Assembly: GCF_013179575.1 (NCBI RefSeq)
Contig: NZ_JABMCQ010000001.1
Coordinates: forward strand, 37,199-101,198
DNA: 64,000 bases
Source of the DNA: Sphingobacterium shayense
GTDB taxonomy: Bacteria > Bacteroidota > Bacteroidia > Sphingobacteriales > Sphingobacteriaceae
Direction: 5' to 3'
Below the pieces are notes generated by a model, which saw only the letters and a program-made list of their open reading frames with translations, did not search any database and had not been told where the DNA came from. The translations under genes were made by a program, and so were the position numbers. Of this stretch, positions 36,873 to 49,632 are shown in pieces (position 1 is the first letter of the stretch; each line of letters begins with the position of its first letter).

Positions 36873-38486
36873 TCAAGTGAGCTTAGCGCCTTTACCAAGC
36901 GTAACGCGGATTTTCTGATGTAGATCTGACGGGTCGAACGGTTTTCCAATTACGCCGTCTGCACCAGCCTCGTACGCAGCGGCCTGTTCGTGTTCAAGTA
37001 CCGATGCCGATATGGTGATGATAGGGATGTAAGCTTTTTGTATGTGATCCATTTTTTTAATTGCACGAATCGCTTCAAAACCCGACATCACTGGCATATG
37101 TGTATCCATCAATATAAGGTCATATTGTTCTTGGTTTACATGTTCTACAGCTTGACGGCCGTTTTGAACCATGTCGACTACGCAACCCCAGGATTTCAAA
37201 ATATGGGCAAGCATAAAGCTATTTAATTCGTTGTCTTCGGCGACTAGAATTCGTAAAGCACCTAACGGTTCCAACTTATTTATAGAGTCTTTTTGTTCTT
37301 TTTTGTTTTTTCCTAAATCGTCAACCTGTTCAAAAGTTGCTTCGAATGCGAATATAGAACCTTTACCATAGTCACTAGTCGCAGTAATCTCACCTTTAAG
37401 GAGTTCGGCGAGCTTCTTTACAATGGCCAGTCCGAGCCCCGTACCACCATATTTCTTTGTAATCCCATCATCGCCTTGTTCAAATGCTAAAAATATTTTC
37501 TCTATTGCCTCAGTTTGGATTCCGATACCGGTATCAGCGACGGAAAATTTTATCGTATATTTATTACCTATATGATTAGTCACCTCTGCTTTTAAAGTGA
37601 TTTTTCCAGCGTCAGTGAATTTTAAACTATTGGATATAAAATTATTGATTATTTGCTGTATACGCAACGAATCACTTTTTATAAACTCTGGTAAATTAGG
37701 ATCAATTTCTAACAAAAACGCTAGTTTTTTTTCTTCAGCTCGATTCCTAAAAATGTGACTAATATCTTCCAGCTTTTGTCGTATTGAAAAATTCTCCTCT
37801 TCAATTTTCATCATCCCCGAATCAATTTTCGAAATATCAAGAATGTCGTTGATAATTAATATTAGCGAGTTTGATGCGGTATCTAAGCGATTGATCCAGT
37901 CACGTTGTTCTGTGCTTAAGTCCGAGCCCCGTAACATGTGAATGATACCCACAATGCCATTAATTGGCGTGCGAATTTCATGGCTCATATTTGCTAGAAA
38001 ATTCTCTTTTGATTTTTTAGCTTCTTCAGCAGACTCTTTTAGTTTTATCAATTCTTTTTTAGATTCTTCAAGCGCGATATTCTTTAGTTTTAATTCTTCT
38101 TGTATGTGTAATTGTTTGACAAATGATTTTACTTTAGCGACGGTAATTTCTGGATTCAAGGGCTTATAGAGATAGTCCACAGCTCCACTTTCGAGCCCTT
38201 TTAGTAAGTATTTGTCTTCCTTCGAGATTGCAGTAACCATAATAGCAATTATATGGCTAGTTTTGGGGTTTGATTTTAAAAGCGAGACGAATTCAAAGCC
38301 ATTTATTTCAGGCATTTGAACATCAACCAGAGCTATAGATACCTCTCTTTTCCAACAAATCTTTAATGCTTCGTTCGGATCTGTCGAACTAATAATATTG
38401 ACATACTCTAAGTCCTCAAGCAGTGCCGACAAACTGATAATATTCTCTTCTTTATCATCTAAGATCAGTAGATTTATTTTTTGCAT
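36873..38486 (-). CDS. response regulator-histidine kinase hybrid (REC-HisKA-HATPase-REC)
   Basis: 537 aa, soluble. N-terminal receiver (about 3-120, phospho-acceptor D55 in VDVQMPE), coiled coil (about 125-160), HisKA with H169 (NMSHEIRTPING), HATPase (about 270-385, GTGLGLAI), and a C-terminal receiver (about 415-530, LILMDTHMP). Because it starts with a receiver, it is probably driven by phosphorylation from another kinase. Last gene of a four-gene sensory operon; starts 5 nt after the CheB-like gene. Confidence 0.92.
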   Translation of the reverse strand: MQKINLLILDDKEENIISLSALLEDLEYVNIISSTDPNEALKICWKREVSIALVDVQMPEINGFEFVSLLKSNPKTSHIIAIMVTAISKEDKYLLKGLESGAVDYLYKPLNPEITVAKVKSFVKQLHIQEELKLKNIALEESKKELIKLKESAEEAKKSKENFLANMSHEIRTPINGIVGIIHMLRGSDLSTEQRDWINRLDTASNSLILIINDILDISKIDSGMMKIEEENFSIRQKLEDISHIFRNRAEEKKLAFLLEIDPNLPEFIKSDSLRIQQIINNFISNSLKFTDAGKITLKAEVTNHIGNKYTIKFSVADTGIGIQTEAIEKIFLAFEQGDDGITKKYGGTGLGLAIVKKLAELLKGEITATSDYGKGSIFAFEATFEQVDDLGKNKKEQKDSINKLEPLGALRILVAEDNELNSFMLAHILKSWGCVVDMVQNGRQAVEHVNQEQYDLILMDTHMPVMSGFEAIRAIKKMDHIQKAYIPIITISASVLEHEQAAAYEAGADGVIGKPFDPSDLHQKIRVTLGKGAKLT

Positions 38487-38491
38487 AATTA

Positions 38492-39058
38492 CTATTTTAG
38501 ATTTTTGAAAAAAGTGATAATTTGTATATCGTTAAATATCTCAAAATCTTCATTGGACTGAATTGCGTGTGAAGGCATAAACGATATACGAGCATCCTGG
38601 GGTAATTGTACGATAGATTTCCCCCCCAGAGCGTGAATGCGATGTAGCCCATCGCTTCCATCTTTATTCGCGCCAGAGAGCAGGAACGCAGTACAGCGAT
38701 TTTCGTAAACTTCTGCAGCGGTTTCAAACAGCACGTCAATCGAAGGCCGTGAAAACTGAATGCGTTCAGAAACATCTAAGGAAAAAAGATAATTAGGTTC
38801 GATAAGTAGATGATAGCCCGGCGGCGCAAAGTACACGTTCCCTGCTGATATTTCTCCCTTATCGGAAGCTTGATGTATTGTTCTATCAAGTTTTAGAGAG
38901 AGCGTTTCTTCAATTTTGGTGCTGAAACGTTCATTTCTATGCAATATTACAATAATGGCGGGTTTAAAAGAAGAAGGTAGTGCAGTCAAAATCTCTACGA
39001 TTAGTTCATATGCGCCAGCACTGCCTCCAATGAGGATGATTTCTTTTGCTTTGACCAT
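38492..39058 (-). CDS. CheB-type methylesterase domain protein without receiver
   Basis: 188 aa, only the methylesterase domain. The catalytic triad is intact: S13 (GGSAGA), H40 (ILHR) and D133 (SGANKDGSDG). Classical CheB carries an N-terminal receiver that is missing here. The start ATG 39058 overlaps the CheR stop (TGATG); the GTG at 39061 is less likely. CheB removes methyl groups from receptor glutamates, but no chemoreceptor gene is in this window. Confidence 0.9.
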   Translation of the reverse strand: MVKAKEIILIGGSAGAYELIVEILTALPSSFKPAIIVILHRNERFSTKIEETLSLKLDRTIHQASDKGEISAGNVYFAPPGYHLLIEPNYLFSLDVSERIQFSRPSIDVLFETAAEVYENRCTAFLLSGANKDGSDGLHRIHALGGKSIVQLPQDARISFMPSHAIQSNEDFEIFNDIQIITFFKNLK

Positions 39059-39875
39059 CACTTAATCTTTTGATAAATGTTATGTGTCTTGTTAACAACT
39101 TTGAAATTCGCCATAATGTCTCTGTTAAATAAGGTTTCCTTTGCCCCTAAGCACAAAAAGCCGAATTCACTTAATGATTCATAAAGAAGTCTAAAAACTC
39201 GGTTTTGGAGCTCCAAATCAAAATAAATCAATACGTTTCTGCAGGAAATGAAATGAAATTCGTTAAAAACAGAATCTGTTGCCAAGTTGTGTTGCGAAAA
39301 CAAAATGTTTTTGCGTAAATCTCCTTGTATAATTGCGGAATCATACATCGCGGTATAATAATCCGACAAACTATACTTTCCTCCTGAAATGAGATAGTTT
39401 TCTGAATATTGTCTCATCTTTTTTATTGGATAAATCGCTTTCTTTGCGCTGTCAATAACATTGAGATTGATATCGGTGCCATAAATAAAACTACGATTGT
39501 ATAAACCTGCTTCGTAAAGCAAAATTGTAAGAGAGTAGACTTCTTCTCCAGTAGAGCATCCGGCACTCCAAAATTTGAGTTGTGGAAAAGTTTCTAAATA
39601 AGGAAACACCTCCTCTCGAATTGCTTCGTAATAATTCGGATCACGGAACATCTCTGTTACGTTCACCGTTATTTCATTCATAAAGTAAGTTTGAAATCCC
39701 TCAAGATTGATGATCGCATGTTTCAGCTCATGGAAATCCAGATTGTCCAAATCCATTACTCGTTGTACACGACGTTTCAGGGAAGACTTGCTGTAGCCGG
39801 AAAGATCGAATCCTGAGATGTGTGATAGCAGTTCAATAACCTGTTCAAGCTGTTCGAATGTAATATGCGAATTAC

Positions 39876-39888
<13 letters not shown>
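39058..39888 (-). CDS. CheR-type protein-glutamate methyltransferase
   Basis: 276 aa. N-terminal helical domain (about 10-75) and SAM-dependent methyltransferase domain with FWSAGCSTGEE (107-117); NVTEMFRDP (76-84) is the typical CheR link. Transfers methyl groups from SAM to glutamates, normally of chemoreceptors. Overlaps the upstream kinase by 13 nt and the CheB gene by 1 nt, so translation is coupled. Confidence 0.92.
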
Positions 39889-43310
<3,422 letters not shown>

Positions 43311-43326
43311 GTTATTAAAAATAATA

Positions 43327-43354
43327 AAAAGTTACTTTTATTCGTGAACGACAA
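43327..43354 (-). promoter_or_regulatory. promoter of the sensory operon
   Basis: Minus strand: TTG (43352-43354), 17-nt spacer, TAACTTTT (43327-43334; 7 of 8 TAnnTTTG), 16 nt before the hybrid kinase ATG. Confidence 0.5.
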
Positions 43355-43591
43355 TCTCAAGTTCCCCTATAGTTGGTTAACTTTTTTCTTGGCTATAACA
43401 AATTTAGTTATTAAAAGATTAGTTTATTGTTAGCGGTGTAAACTTTCTAAGAAACTTCAATGTTCCGTGTGCGATTAGTCATTTTTTTGACGGATCAGCG
43501 ATCGATAAGCAAATATGTCTTTTTTTCGCTCGGGAAGGAAATTATATTTGTATATGTAAGCGTAAAATGCACTTTTTTTGGATAAATATTT

Positions 43592-43599
43592 TAACTTTA
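43592..43599 (+). promoter_or_regulatory. -7-like box of floA
   Basis: TAACTTTA (7 of 8 TAnnTTTG), 25 nt before the floA ATG. TTTG at 43577-43580 is too close to be a standard -33 element. Confidence 0.4.
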
Positions 43600-43624
43600 G
43601 CCTATTACTTAAAACCGTGAATTT

Positions 43625-44605
43625 ATGGATCCAGGAATTAGTTTGATATTGATTATCGTTGGTGGTGTTGTAGCATTTTTTTTATTGCTTTATCTGCTAC
43701 CCGTAAACCTCTGGTTTACCGCCCAACTCTCTAATGTGAAAATAAGCCTATTGAATTTGGTATTAATGCGTCTACGGAAAGTACCACCGTCGCTTGTTAC
43801 TAATGCGATGATTACTTCTACCAAAGCGGGATTAAAAATTACTTCAAATGATATTGAAACACATTTTTTGGCGGGTGGAAATGTAAATAAAGTCATTAAA
43901 GCACTTATATCTGCAGACAAAGCAAATATTCCACTGGATTTTAAATTAGCTACCGCGATTGACTTGGCAGGGCGTGACGTTTTTGATGCTGTCCAGCTGT
44001 CTGTGAACCCTCAAGTGATTAATACGCCTCCTGTCGCGGCTGTCGCAAAAGATGGTATTCAACTTATAGCAAAAGCTCGTGTAACGGTCCGTGCAAACAT
44101 TAATCAACTTGTCGGCGGCGCTGGAGAAGAAACGATATTGGCTCGTGTAGGTGAGGGTATTGTTACAACAATCGGATCTTCGGTTGATCATAAAGCTGTT
44201 CTTGAGAATCCCGATCGTATTTCCAAGACCGTTCTCTCAAAGGGGCTTGATTCAGGAACAGCGTTCGAGATTCTATCGATTGATATCGCAGATATAGATA
44301 TTGGTGAGAACGTTGGCGCGAAGCTGCAGACTGATCAAGCCGAAGCTGACCTTAAAGTAGCGAATGCAAGGGCAGAGGAAAGACGTGCGATGGCAGTTGC
44401 TACGGAACAAGAGATGCGTTCCAAAGCTCAGGAAGCGAAAGCGAAAGTTATAGAAGCAGAATCACAAGTTCCTTTAGCAATGGCAGAGGCATTTAGAAAT
44501 GGAAACTTGGGAATCATGGATTATTACAAGATGCAGAATATACAATCAGATACGGAAATGCGCAGTTCAATCGCAAAACCACCAAGTGGCGACAAAGGGA
44601 AGTAG
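43625..44605 (+). CDS. floA: flotillin-like protein FloA (UPF0365)
   Basis: 326 aa. N-terminal membrane helix (about 6-27), a SPFH-like domain, and a C-terminal coiled coil with [13 protein letters not shown] repeats. FloA organises functional membrane microdomains in bacteria. The motif string [19 protein letters not shown] and the [15 protein letters not shown] segment are typical. Often encoded with an NfeD protein; none is seen here. Confidence 0.93.
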   Translation: MDPGISLILIIVGGVVAFFLLLYLLPVNLWFTAQLSNVKISLLNLVLMRLRKVPPSLVTNAMITSTKAGLKITSNDIETHFLAGGNVNKVIKALISADKANIPLDFKLATAIDLAGRDVFDAVQLSVNPQVINTPPVAAVAKDGIQLIAKARVTVRANINQLVGGAGEETILARVGEGIVTTIGSSVDHKAVLENPDRISKTVLSKGLDSGTAFEILSIDIADIDIGENVGAKLQTDQAEADLKVANARAEERRAMAVATEQEMRSKAQEAKAKVIEAESQVPLAMAEAFRNGNLGIMDYYKMQNIQSDTEMRSSIAKPPSGDKGK

Positions 44606-44632
44606 TCGTATTTTTCATTAACGAAATAATGA

Positions 44633-44667
44633 CCGATTGATTTTGAATAAATCAATCGGTTTTTTTT
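44633..44667 (+). terminator. intrinsic terminator of floA
   Basis: CCGATTGATTT (44633-44643) pairs with AAATCAATCGG (44649-44659), followed by eight T. Confidence 0.92.
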
Positions 44668-44737
44668 GATAGTTGAATATAAATATTTTTAAAATATTGA
44701 AAATAAGATGTGTATGACTATGTAAAAAAGTTGTTGT

Positions 44738-44845
44738 AAAAACAAAACCCTGACGATGGGCGCCAGGGTTTGCTACTAACCAATTATAAACCTAAATTAT
44801 GAAAAGACAATTTTATGTGTAATCATTAATATCTCTTTGATTACA
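44738..44845 (-). ncRNA. candidate small RNA, about 108 nt
   Basis: On the minus strand a best-consensus promoter leads into a stretch without a usable ORF. The 5' end folds at once (TGTAATCA 44838-44845 with TGATTACA 44818-44825), followed by about 46 nt of mostly unpaired AU-rich sequence, and then a terminator-like hairpin (AAACCCTG 44764-44771 with CAGGGTTTT 44744-44752) and the run TTTTGTTTTT. This promoter-hairpin-linker-terminator layout is that of a trans-acting sRNA. No plus-strand promoter is seen. It may belong to a known Rfam family (Flavo-1 is one to test); I cannot confirm. Confidence 0.6.
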
Positions 44846-44848
44846 GTA

Positions 44849-44878
44849 CAAAGGTACATCAATTCGCGACATTGACAA
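44849..44878 (-). promoter_or_regulatory. promoter of the 108-nt RNA
   Basis: Minus strand: TTG (44876-44878), exactly 19-nt spacer, TACCTTTG (44849-44856), an exact match to the Bacteroidota consensus and the best-formed promoter in the window. No protein-coding start follows it. Confidence 0.75.
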
Positions 44879-45010
44879 GGCTTTTTCGTTAATTAGTTTC
44901 CTCCACAACTAACTTCTGACATTTATCTGATGGTTTGCCTTATTTTGATAAAAACATGGCCGAAACGGATTAGTAAGTATCGGTGTTGTGTGTATATGCG
45001 TTGTTTTAGT

Positions 45011-45018
45011 TATTTTTG
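45011..45018 (+). promoter_or_regulatory. -7 promoter box of kdsC
   Basis: TATTTTTG, exact TAnnTTTG. It ends 6 nt before ATG 45025, so the mRNA would be leaderless or nearly so. The in-frame TTG at 45016 is part of the box. Confidence 0.6.
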
Positions 45019-45024
45019 ACTGAT

Positions 45025-45543
45025 ATGATTTTAGAAAAATTTACGCGAATAAAAGGATTATTTCTAGATGTTGACGGCGTCCTTACAGATGGTACAGTAA
45101 TGGTAAATGAAAGCGGGGAGCAATTGCGTTCTTTCTCCATTAAAGATGGTTATGCGATACAACTCGCCGTTAAGGCAGGTTTGAAAATCTTTGTAATCAG
45201 CGGTGGAAAATCGCAGGGTGTAAAACATAGACTTAATTCGCTTGGAGTCACCGATGTATATTTGGGAGTAAGTAACAAGCTGCAGCTAATGAAAGAAATA
45301 TTAGATGAAAATTCTCTTCATGCTAGCGAGGTTGCTTTTATGGGTGATGACATTCCAGATCTGGCGTGTATGCAATACGCCGGGCTCGCTTTATGCCCAC
45401 AGGATGCTGTGGAAGACGTAAAGACGATTTCAGGATATGTTTCTCCGAAGTCCGGAGGTCTCGGTTGTGTACGTGATGTAATAGAGAAAATGTTGCGACT
45501 ACAGAACTTATGGTCGAACGAATTAGGTATTAAAAGTATTTGA
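45025..45543 (+). CDS. kdsC: KdsC-like HAD phosphatase (KDO-8-phosphate phosphatase)
   Basis: 172 aa from ATG 45025. Removes the phosphate of 3-deoxy-D-manno-octulosonate 8-phosphate in lipid A/LPS core synthesis. Tetrameric HAD without cap domain: DVDGVLTDG with D15 and D17, the ISGGKSQ motif, and GDDIPDL near the C-half. The closely related YrbI/CMP-KDN phosphatases cannot be fully excluded. maf follows 5 nt after the stop. Confidence 0.9.
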   Translation: MILEKFTRIKGLFLDVDGVLTDGTVMVNESGEQLRSFSIKDGYAIQLAVKAGLKIFVISGGKSQGVKHRLNSLGVTDVYLGVSNKLQLMKEILDENSLHASEVAFMGDDIPDLACMQYAGLALCPQDAVEDVKTISGYVSPKSGGLGCVRDVIEKMLRLQNLWSNELGIKSI

Positions 45544-45548
45544 AAAGT

Positions 45549-46133
45549 ATGGTGTTAGAAGCTTTAGAAAATATACGTGTGGTGTTAGGATCGCAATCAC
45601 CTAGAAGAAAAGAGCTTCTAGCTCGATTAGGTGTGGATTTTCAGGTATTGGTTCTGGAAACCGAAGAATTTGTCGATCGTCGGTTAAGCCCTGCTGAGGT
45701 TGTCGTTGATATTGCTCAAAAGAAATCAGAAAAATTTGCTTCTGAAGAATTTTTTGATTCACTAGTAATTACCGCTGATACAGTTGTCGTTCACCGGAAT
45801 ATCCTTTTAGGGAAACCAAAAGATTCAGCGGACGCGTTTCAAACTCTTAAATCGATGCAAGGGGAGAAGCATTCAGTATATACCGCAGTGGCACTGCGCT
45901 TTCAACAGAAAACATATACCTTTATGGAAGAGACAATTGTTGAATTGTATCCGCTTTCAGATCAGGAAATTCATTATTACATAAATAAATTCGAGCCGTA
46001 TGATAAAGCTGGATCGTATGGTATCCAAGAGTGGATTGGTTTGATCGGTATTAAGTCTATTGAAGGGTCGTATGAAAATGTCGTCGGACTCCCTACAGCG
46101 AGATTATACCAAGAAATAAAAAGCATTCTTTAA
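45549..46133 (+). CDS. Maf-like nucleoside triphosphate pyrophosphatase
   Basis: 194 aa from ATG 45549. Maf proteins hydrolyse dTTP/UTP or modified pyrimidine nucleotides. N-terminal VVLGSQSPRRKELL is the diagnostic substrate loop; the VITADTVV and YDKAGSYGIQEW motifs are intact. A TTG at 45540 overlapping kdsC is a less likely start. Co-transcribed with kdsC. Confidence 0.92.
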   Translation: MVLEALENIRVVLGSQSPRRKELLARLGVDFQVLVLETEEFVDRRLSPAEVVVDIAQKKSEKFASEEFFDSLVITADTVVVHRNILLGKPKDSADAFQTLKSMQGEKHSVYTAVALRFQQKTYTFMEETIVELYPLSDQEIHYYINKFEPYDKAGSYGIQEWIGLIGIKSIEGSYENVVGLPTARLYQEIKSIL

Positions 46134-46140
46134 AAAAACG

Positions 46141-46176
46141 CAAACGCCCGTTGTATACTTTCGATGCGGGCGTTTG
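46141..46176. terminator. bidirectional terminator, maf / HMA receptor
   Basis: CAAACGCCCG (46141-46150) pairs with CGGGCGTTTG (46167-46176) between convergent genes; flanked by an A-run on the left. Confidence 0.8.
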
Positions 46177-46185
46177 TGTTATTAG

Positions 46186-49074
46186 TTATTTGATTGTATA
46201 TCGTAGTCCTGCGTAAAATAGTCGTCCCGATATTGGACCCCATAGCAGATTTGTGTCGAAATATTGGCCAAAAGGATCATCGAACGCTAAAATAGGGTCC
46301 TTTTGGTAGAAATTTGTTAAGTTTTCTCCACCAATATATATAGTGAAGTTTTTAGTTACCCCCAAAGATTTGCTTATTTGTGCATTCATTGTTATATAGG
46401 CATCCGAATAATTTGATAATTGATATTGTTCCGGATTTGCTGCAGTTGAAGGCAAACGTTTTTTACCCACGGTATTTAGTGTATAATCGAAACTCCATCC
46501 ATTATGTAAATTATATCCCAAGTTCATAAAACCACGATGTTTTGCTGTTAACGCTTTTTGCAGACGTCCTTGATTATAATCGGTTTGTACGTCGAGAAAT
46601 CTATAGGCAAAGCGAGCCTCTAAGTGCGCTAGTGGCATGAATCGGAACTCTGTTTGCAAGCTATTGGAGTAAGACTTGCCCTCTAAATTATAGAATGATA
46701 CAGTTCTTGGGTTTTCTAAATCTACCACGACCTGGTTGCTGAATCTATTATGAAATAATTCTGCAGAGAGACCAGCTTCGCGGCCAAATAATCGTAGGTC
46801 CTGATCGATTGTAAATCCAGTATTCCAAGATACTTCGGGATTCAACCCATATGCTGTGCCTTTTGTGCTAGTGAGATTTACTGGATCAATCGTTCTGCTA
46901 GAGGCAAAAATTCCCATATTCTCTGCAAATATATTGGCGGTGCGTTGTCCTCTTCCTGAACTTAAACGTAGTGTGGTACCTAATGCTGGGGCATACCGGA
47001 TCACGGCTCTTGGAGTTGTAAACCACCCGTAAATACTGTTGTAGTCTTGGCGAAGTCCCAATACAGCATCAAAATTTTCGTTTGGTGCATAGGTATATTC
47101 CGCAAATACACCAGACACAGTTTCTTTTCTATTAAAACCGTAGTTAAGAAGGAGTTCTTTATATTTATCGTAAGAAATCGATGCGCCCGCCCTGTATTTG
47201 TGTTTTACACTGCCAAACACGTCTTGGTATAAAAAGTTCACGTACCCACTTTGTTGCTCGTTATCGTATGTTGTAAGTCCAAAATAACTATCTTGTTCGT
47301 AGTGTGACCCCGATACTTGAAGCCCTATGCTCCGTAATTTATGATTAGGAAAAATATAACCAATTTTGGCGAAACCTTCAATACGCTTAATATCGAAACC
47401 AAGACCGTAGCGATTCTTTGTCCCTTTGTCTGTCCTCTCGTTAAACTCAATTTCACCTCCTATACGATCGTCGCGAAGATATTTTAGCCCAAATTGGGTA
47501 ATTAGTCCTTGACCATTTTCGTAGGTCCACCGATTGACTCCCGAAAAGACATTTCCAACCGGCATGTCTCTAAATCCATTGTTGCTGAAATTCATGTTCT
47601 TATTGTACATAAAATTGTCGTGCAAAAGCAGACCAACGGACCACCTGTCGCTGATTTTATGGGCCAAGTTTAAATTTACATCGCCACGCCCCATATTATT
47701 GCCATAAATATTAAAGTGCAATTGGTCCGTGTTATTCGGCTTTTTTAGTTCCACGTTGATTTGTCCTGACATACTTTCAAACCCGTTTGCAACAGATCCC
47801 ATACCTTTGCTAATTTGTATCGATTCTATCCAGGGGCCTGCCATGCTGTTTAAGCCAAGCGAGCCTGCGAACCCTCGAGGACCAGGCATGTTCTCAACAG
47901 TGAGTTGAGTGTATACACCGCTCAATCCAAGAAGTTGGATTTGCTTACTTCCAGTGACAGCGTCACTGCTCACAACATCGACTGAGGCATTGGTTTCGAA
48001 GCTTTCACTTAAATCACAACAAGCTGCCTTGAAAAGTTCTTTTGCGGTGATCGTTTCCACACGATTGGGGTTAAGTTTAGAAATGTAATTTGTTTTCTGT
48101 TTTCGAGAAACAACGACTTCTTCCAATACGTTATCTTTAGCATGAATTACAAGAATATCGTGTAGGTTTTTGACCAGTATTGTATCTGGCTGCATGCCGA
48201 CAAAACTGACGACGATGTTTTTGTACTCTTCCTCGTGTTTCAGATCAAAGACTCCGTTTTGGTTTGATTGAACGGCAATATTTTGGTTTTCGAGCCAAAA
48301 TATATTGACACCCGGAATCGGGGTAAGTTCGCCTTTCTGATTTTCTTTAACCACGACACCACGAATCATATGATCGTGGTCTTCGTGTGTCATTGAATGT
48401 GCGTTTGATTCTGATTTTTTTGTGTTTGTCTGTTCTCTTTCGTACTTACAACAGTCAGGAAGTTTGTCGTATGTATCGTTCATCGTCTTAAACTCGTCCG
48501 TATCGTGCCCCTTGTTCACGATAGCTTGTTTGATTTGCGTGATAGTTGTTTTTGAAACATCAAAACGGACAGTCGTTATTCTACTTTTCGCATCCCATTT
48601 TGCGTCTTGAACGCCATCGATACGAGCTGCATCTTCAATTCGCTTCTTGCACATTTCACACACACCGGCCGTATTAAAGGATATTGTCTGGATACCGGTG
48701 GTTAATAGATTAGATGTTTTCGAACTTGTACTTCCTTGTGATTGGCGCTCATAAAGACAACATTCATGAAGTTTTTCATAAACGTTATCGTCAGCACGTA
48801 TCTCATCGGTGTCGTGACCAACCGCAGCAATGGCTTGTTTAATTTCACGAACAGTCGCTTTTGATGAATCGAAATTTATATTTGCGACTCCTGTTGAAGG
48901 ATCCCAATCTGCCGAAGAGACACCTTTGATTTTTGCCGCTTTTTCAATTCTCTGTTTGCAGAGGCCACAGTTTCCGGCAACTGTGAAGTTTATAGTGGTA
49001 TCTGTTTGCGCATATGTTAACATTGTTAAACATAATAGAAAAGCAGATAAACCGAATTTAAATAGATATTTCAT
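46186..49074 (-). CDS. TonB-dependent receptor with two N-terminal heavy-metal-associated (HMA) domains
   Basis: 962 aa. Signal peptide (1-22), HMA domain 1 (about 26-95; C36-x2-C39), a CC pair at 105-106, HMA domain 2 (about 128-195; C139-x2-C142), a second CC pair at 208-209, a His-rich linker (H226, H230, H233, H235), a carboxypeptidase-like regulatory domain (about 238-312), TonB plug (about 345-455) and an outer membrane beta-barrel to the C-terminus. The two HMA units are an internal duplication. This suggests uptake or sensing of a soft metal, probably copper. Upstream lies the HYC_CC_PP-like gene. Confidence 0.92.
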   Translation of the reverse strand: MKYLFKFGLSAFLLCLTMLTYAQTDTTINFTVAGNCGLCKQRIEKAAKIKGVSSADWDPSTGVANINFDSSKATVREIKQAIAAVGHDTDEIRADDNVYEKLHECCLYERQSQGSTSSKTSNLLTTGIQTISFNTAGVCEMCKKRIEDAARIDGVQDAKWDAKSRITTVRFDVSKTTITQIKQAIVNKGHDTDEFKTMNDTYDKLPDCCKYEREQTNTKKSESNAHSMTHEDHDHMIRGVVVKENQKGELTPIPGVNIFWLENQNIAVQSNQNGVFDLKHEEEYKNIVVSFVGMQPDTILVKNLHDILVIHAKDNVLEEVVVSRKQKTNYISKLNPNRVETITAKELFKAACCDLSESFETNASVDVVSSDAVTGSKQIQLLGLSGVYTQLTVENMPGPRGFAGSLGLNSMAGPWIESIQISKGMGSVANGFESMSGQINVELKKPNNTDQLHFNIYGNNMGRGDVNLNLAHKISDRWSVGLLLHDNFMYNKNMNFSNNGFRDMPVGNVFSGVNRWTYENGQGLITQFGLKYLRDDRIGGEIEFNERTDKGTKNRYGLGFDIKRIEGFAKIGYIFPNHKLRSIGLQVSGSHYEQDSYFGLTTYDNEQQSGYVNFLYQDVFGSVKHKYRAGASISYDKYKELLLNYGFNRKETVSGVFAEYTYAPNENFDAVLGLRQDYNSIYGWFTTPRAVIRYAPALGTTLRLSSGRGQRTANIFAENMGIFASSRTIDPVNLTSTKGTAYGLNPEVSWNTGFTIDQDLRLFGREAGLSAELFHNRFSNQVVVDLENPRTVSFYNLEGKSYSNSLQTEFRFMPLAHLEARFAYRFLDVQTDYNQGRLQKALTAKHRGFMNLGYNLHNGWSFDYTLNTVGKKRLPSTAANPEQYQLSNYSDAYITMNAQISKSLGVTKNFTIYIGGENLTNFYQKDPILAFDDPFGQYFDTNLLWGPISGRLFYAGLRYTIK

Positions 49075-49151
49075 TTAATTGATTTTCATTTAACAGTATA
49101 TTTCTTAGGCATGGTCGAGAGACCTTGCGTCAACAATTTACTATCAATGAA

Positions 49152-49595
49152 TCAAATTCTGAAATTACAATGAAAAAGGTAGGTAGGGGGTTTGTAGGCG
49201 ACTAATGGTTTTTCGGAATACGTTTTTTCCAGATTGTCTGGATTCACTATGAAATTCTGAAATATCGAAATCCAGTAGATCGTAGTTATAGCGGGAGCTA
49301 AGTTGAAAAAAGAAAATATAGCAGCAGTATTCTCCGCTTCGTTATCAGATTTTTTCAGTTCCAGTGTAATGTCTTTGCAACAGGTTTGCAGAGCTAGGTC
49401 ACATGTATGGCTCATTTGATCGTTATGATCGTTGCCTTTGTGTTGCAAACACATCGTGCAATTTTGTCGCTCTTTTAATGATTGCCCTTGAATGCTAACG
49501 TCCGAAGTTCCATGGCAAAAATGCATGTAAACAGTAGCTCCCGAACAAGTTACCGTATAGAAAAATAATAGTATGTATGCTATTAATACACGCAT
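49152..49595 (-). CDS. HYC_CC_PP-family-like small Cys-rich protein
   Basis: 147 aa from ATG 49595. N-terminal signal/anchor helix (about 3-20), then an HFC motif (25-27, variant of HYC), a CxxC (NCTMC), a CC pair (QTCCKD) and KPPTY near the C-terminus. This is the motif order of the HYC_CC_PP family, usually found beside TonB receptors with metal links in Bacteroidota. The GTG at 49601 is inside the promoter box and is rejected. Probably co-regulated with the HMA receptor 77 nt downstream. Confidence 0.8.
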   Translation of the reverse strand: MRVLIAYILLFFYTVTCSGATVYMHFCHGTSDVSIQGQSLKERQNCTMCLQHKGNDHNDQMSHTCDLALQTCCKDITLELKKSDNEAENTAAIFSFFNLAPAITTIYWISIFQNFIVNPDNLEKTYSEKPLVAYKPPTYLFHCNFRI

Positions 49596-49600
49596 GTTCA

Positions 49601-49632
49601 CAAAGATAGGAAAACAAAATGTATTTAAACAA
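49601..49632 (-). promoter_or_regulatory. promoter of the HYC_CC_PP-like gene
   Basis: Minus strand: TTG (49630-49632), 21-nt spacer, TATCTTTG (49601-49608, exact). ATG 49595 lies only 5 nt beyond the box, implying a leaderless mRNA. Confidence 0.65.

Larger units (their letters stand above)
43311..43624. other. divergent intergenic region, sensory operon / floA
   Basis: 314 nt without a gene. It holds the two promoter candidates listed separately and is otherwise AT-rich; I see no ORF, repeat or stable hairpin. Confidence 0.6.

Noticed and set aside
44799..44822. Seven-codon ORF (MKRQFYV) on the plus strand with a preceding hairpin, as a leader-peptide attenuator
   Set aside because: No plus-strand promoter and no gene directly controlled; the minus-strand reading has a full promoter and terminator.
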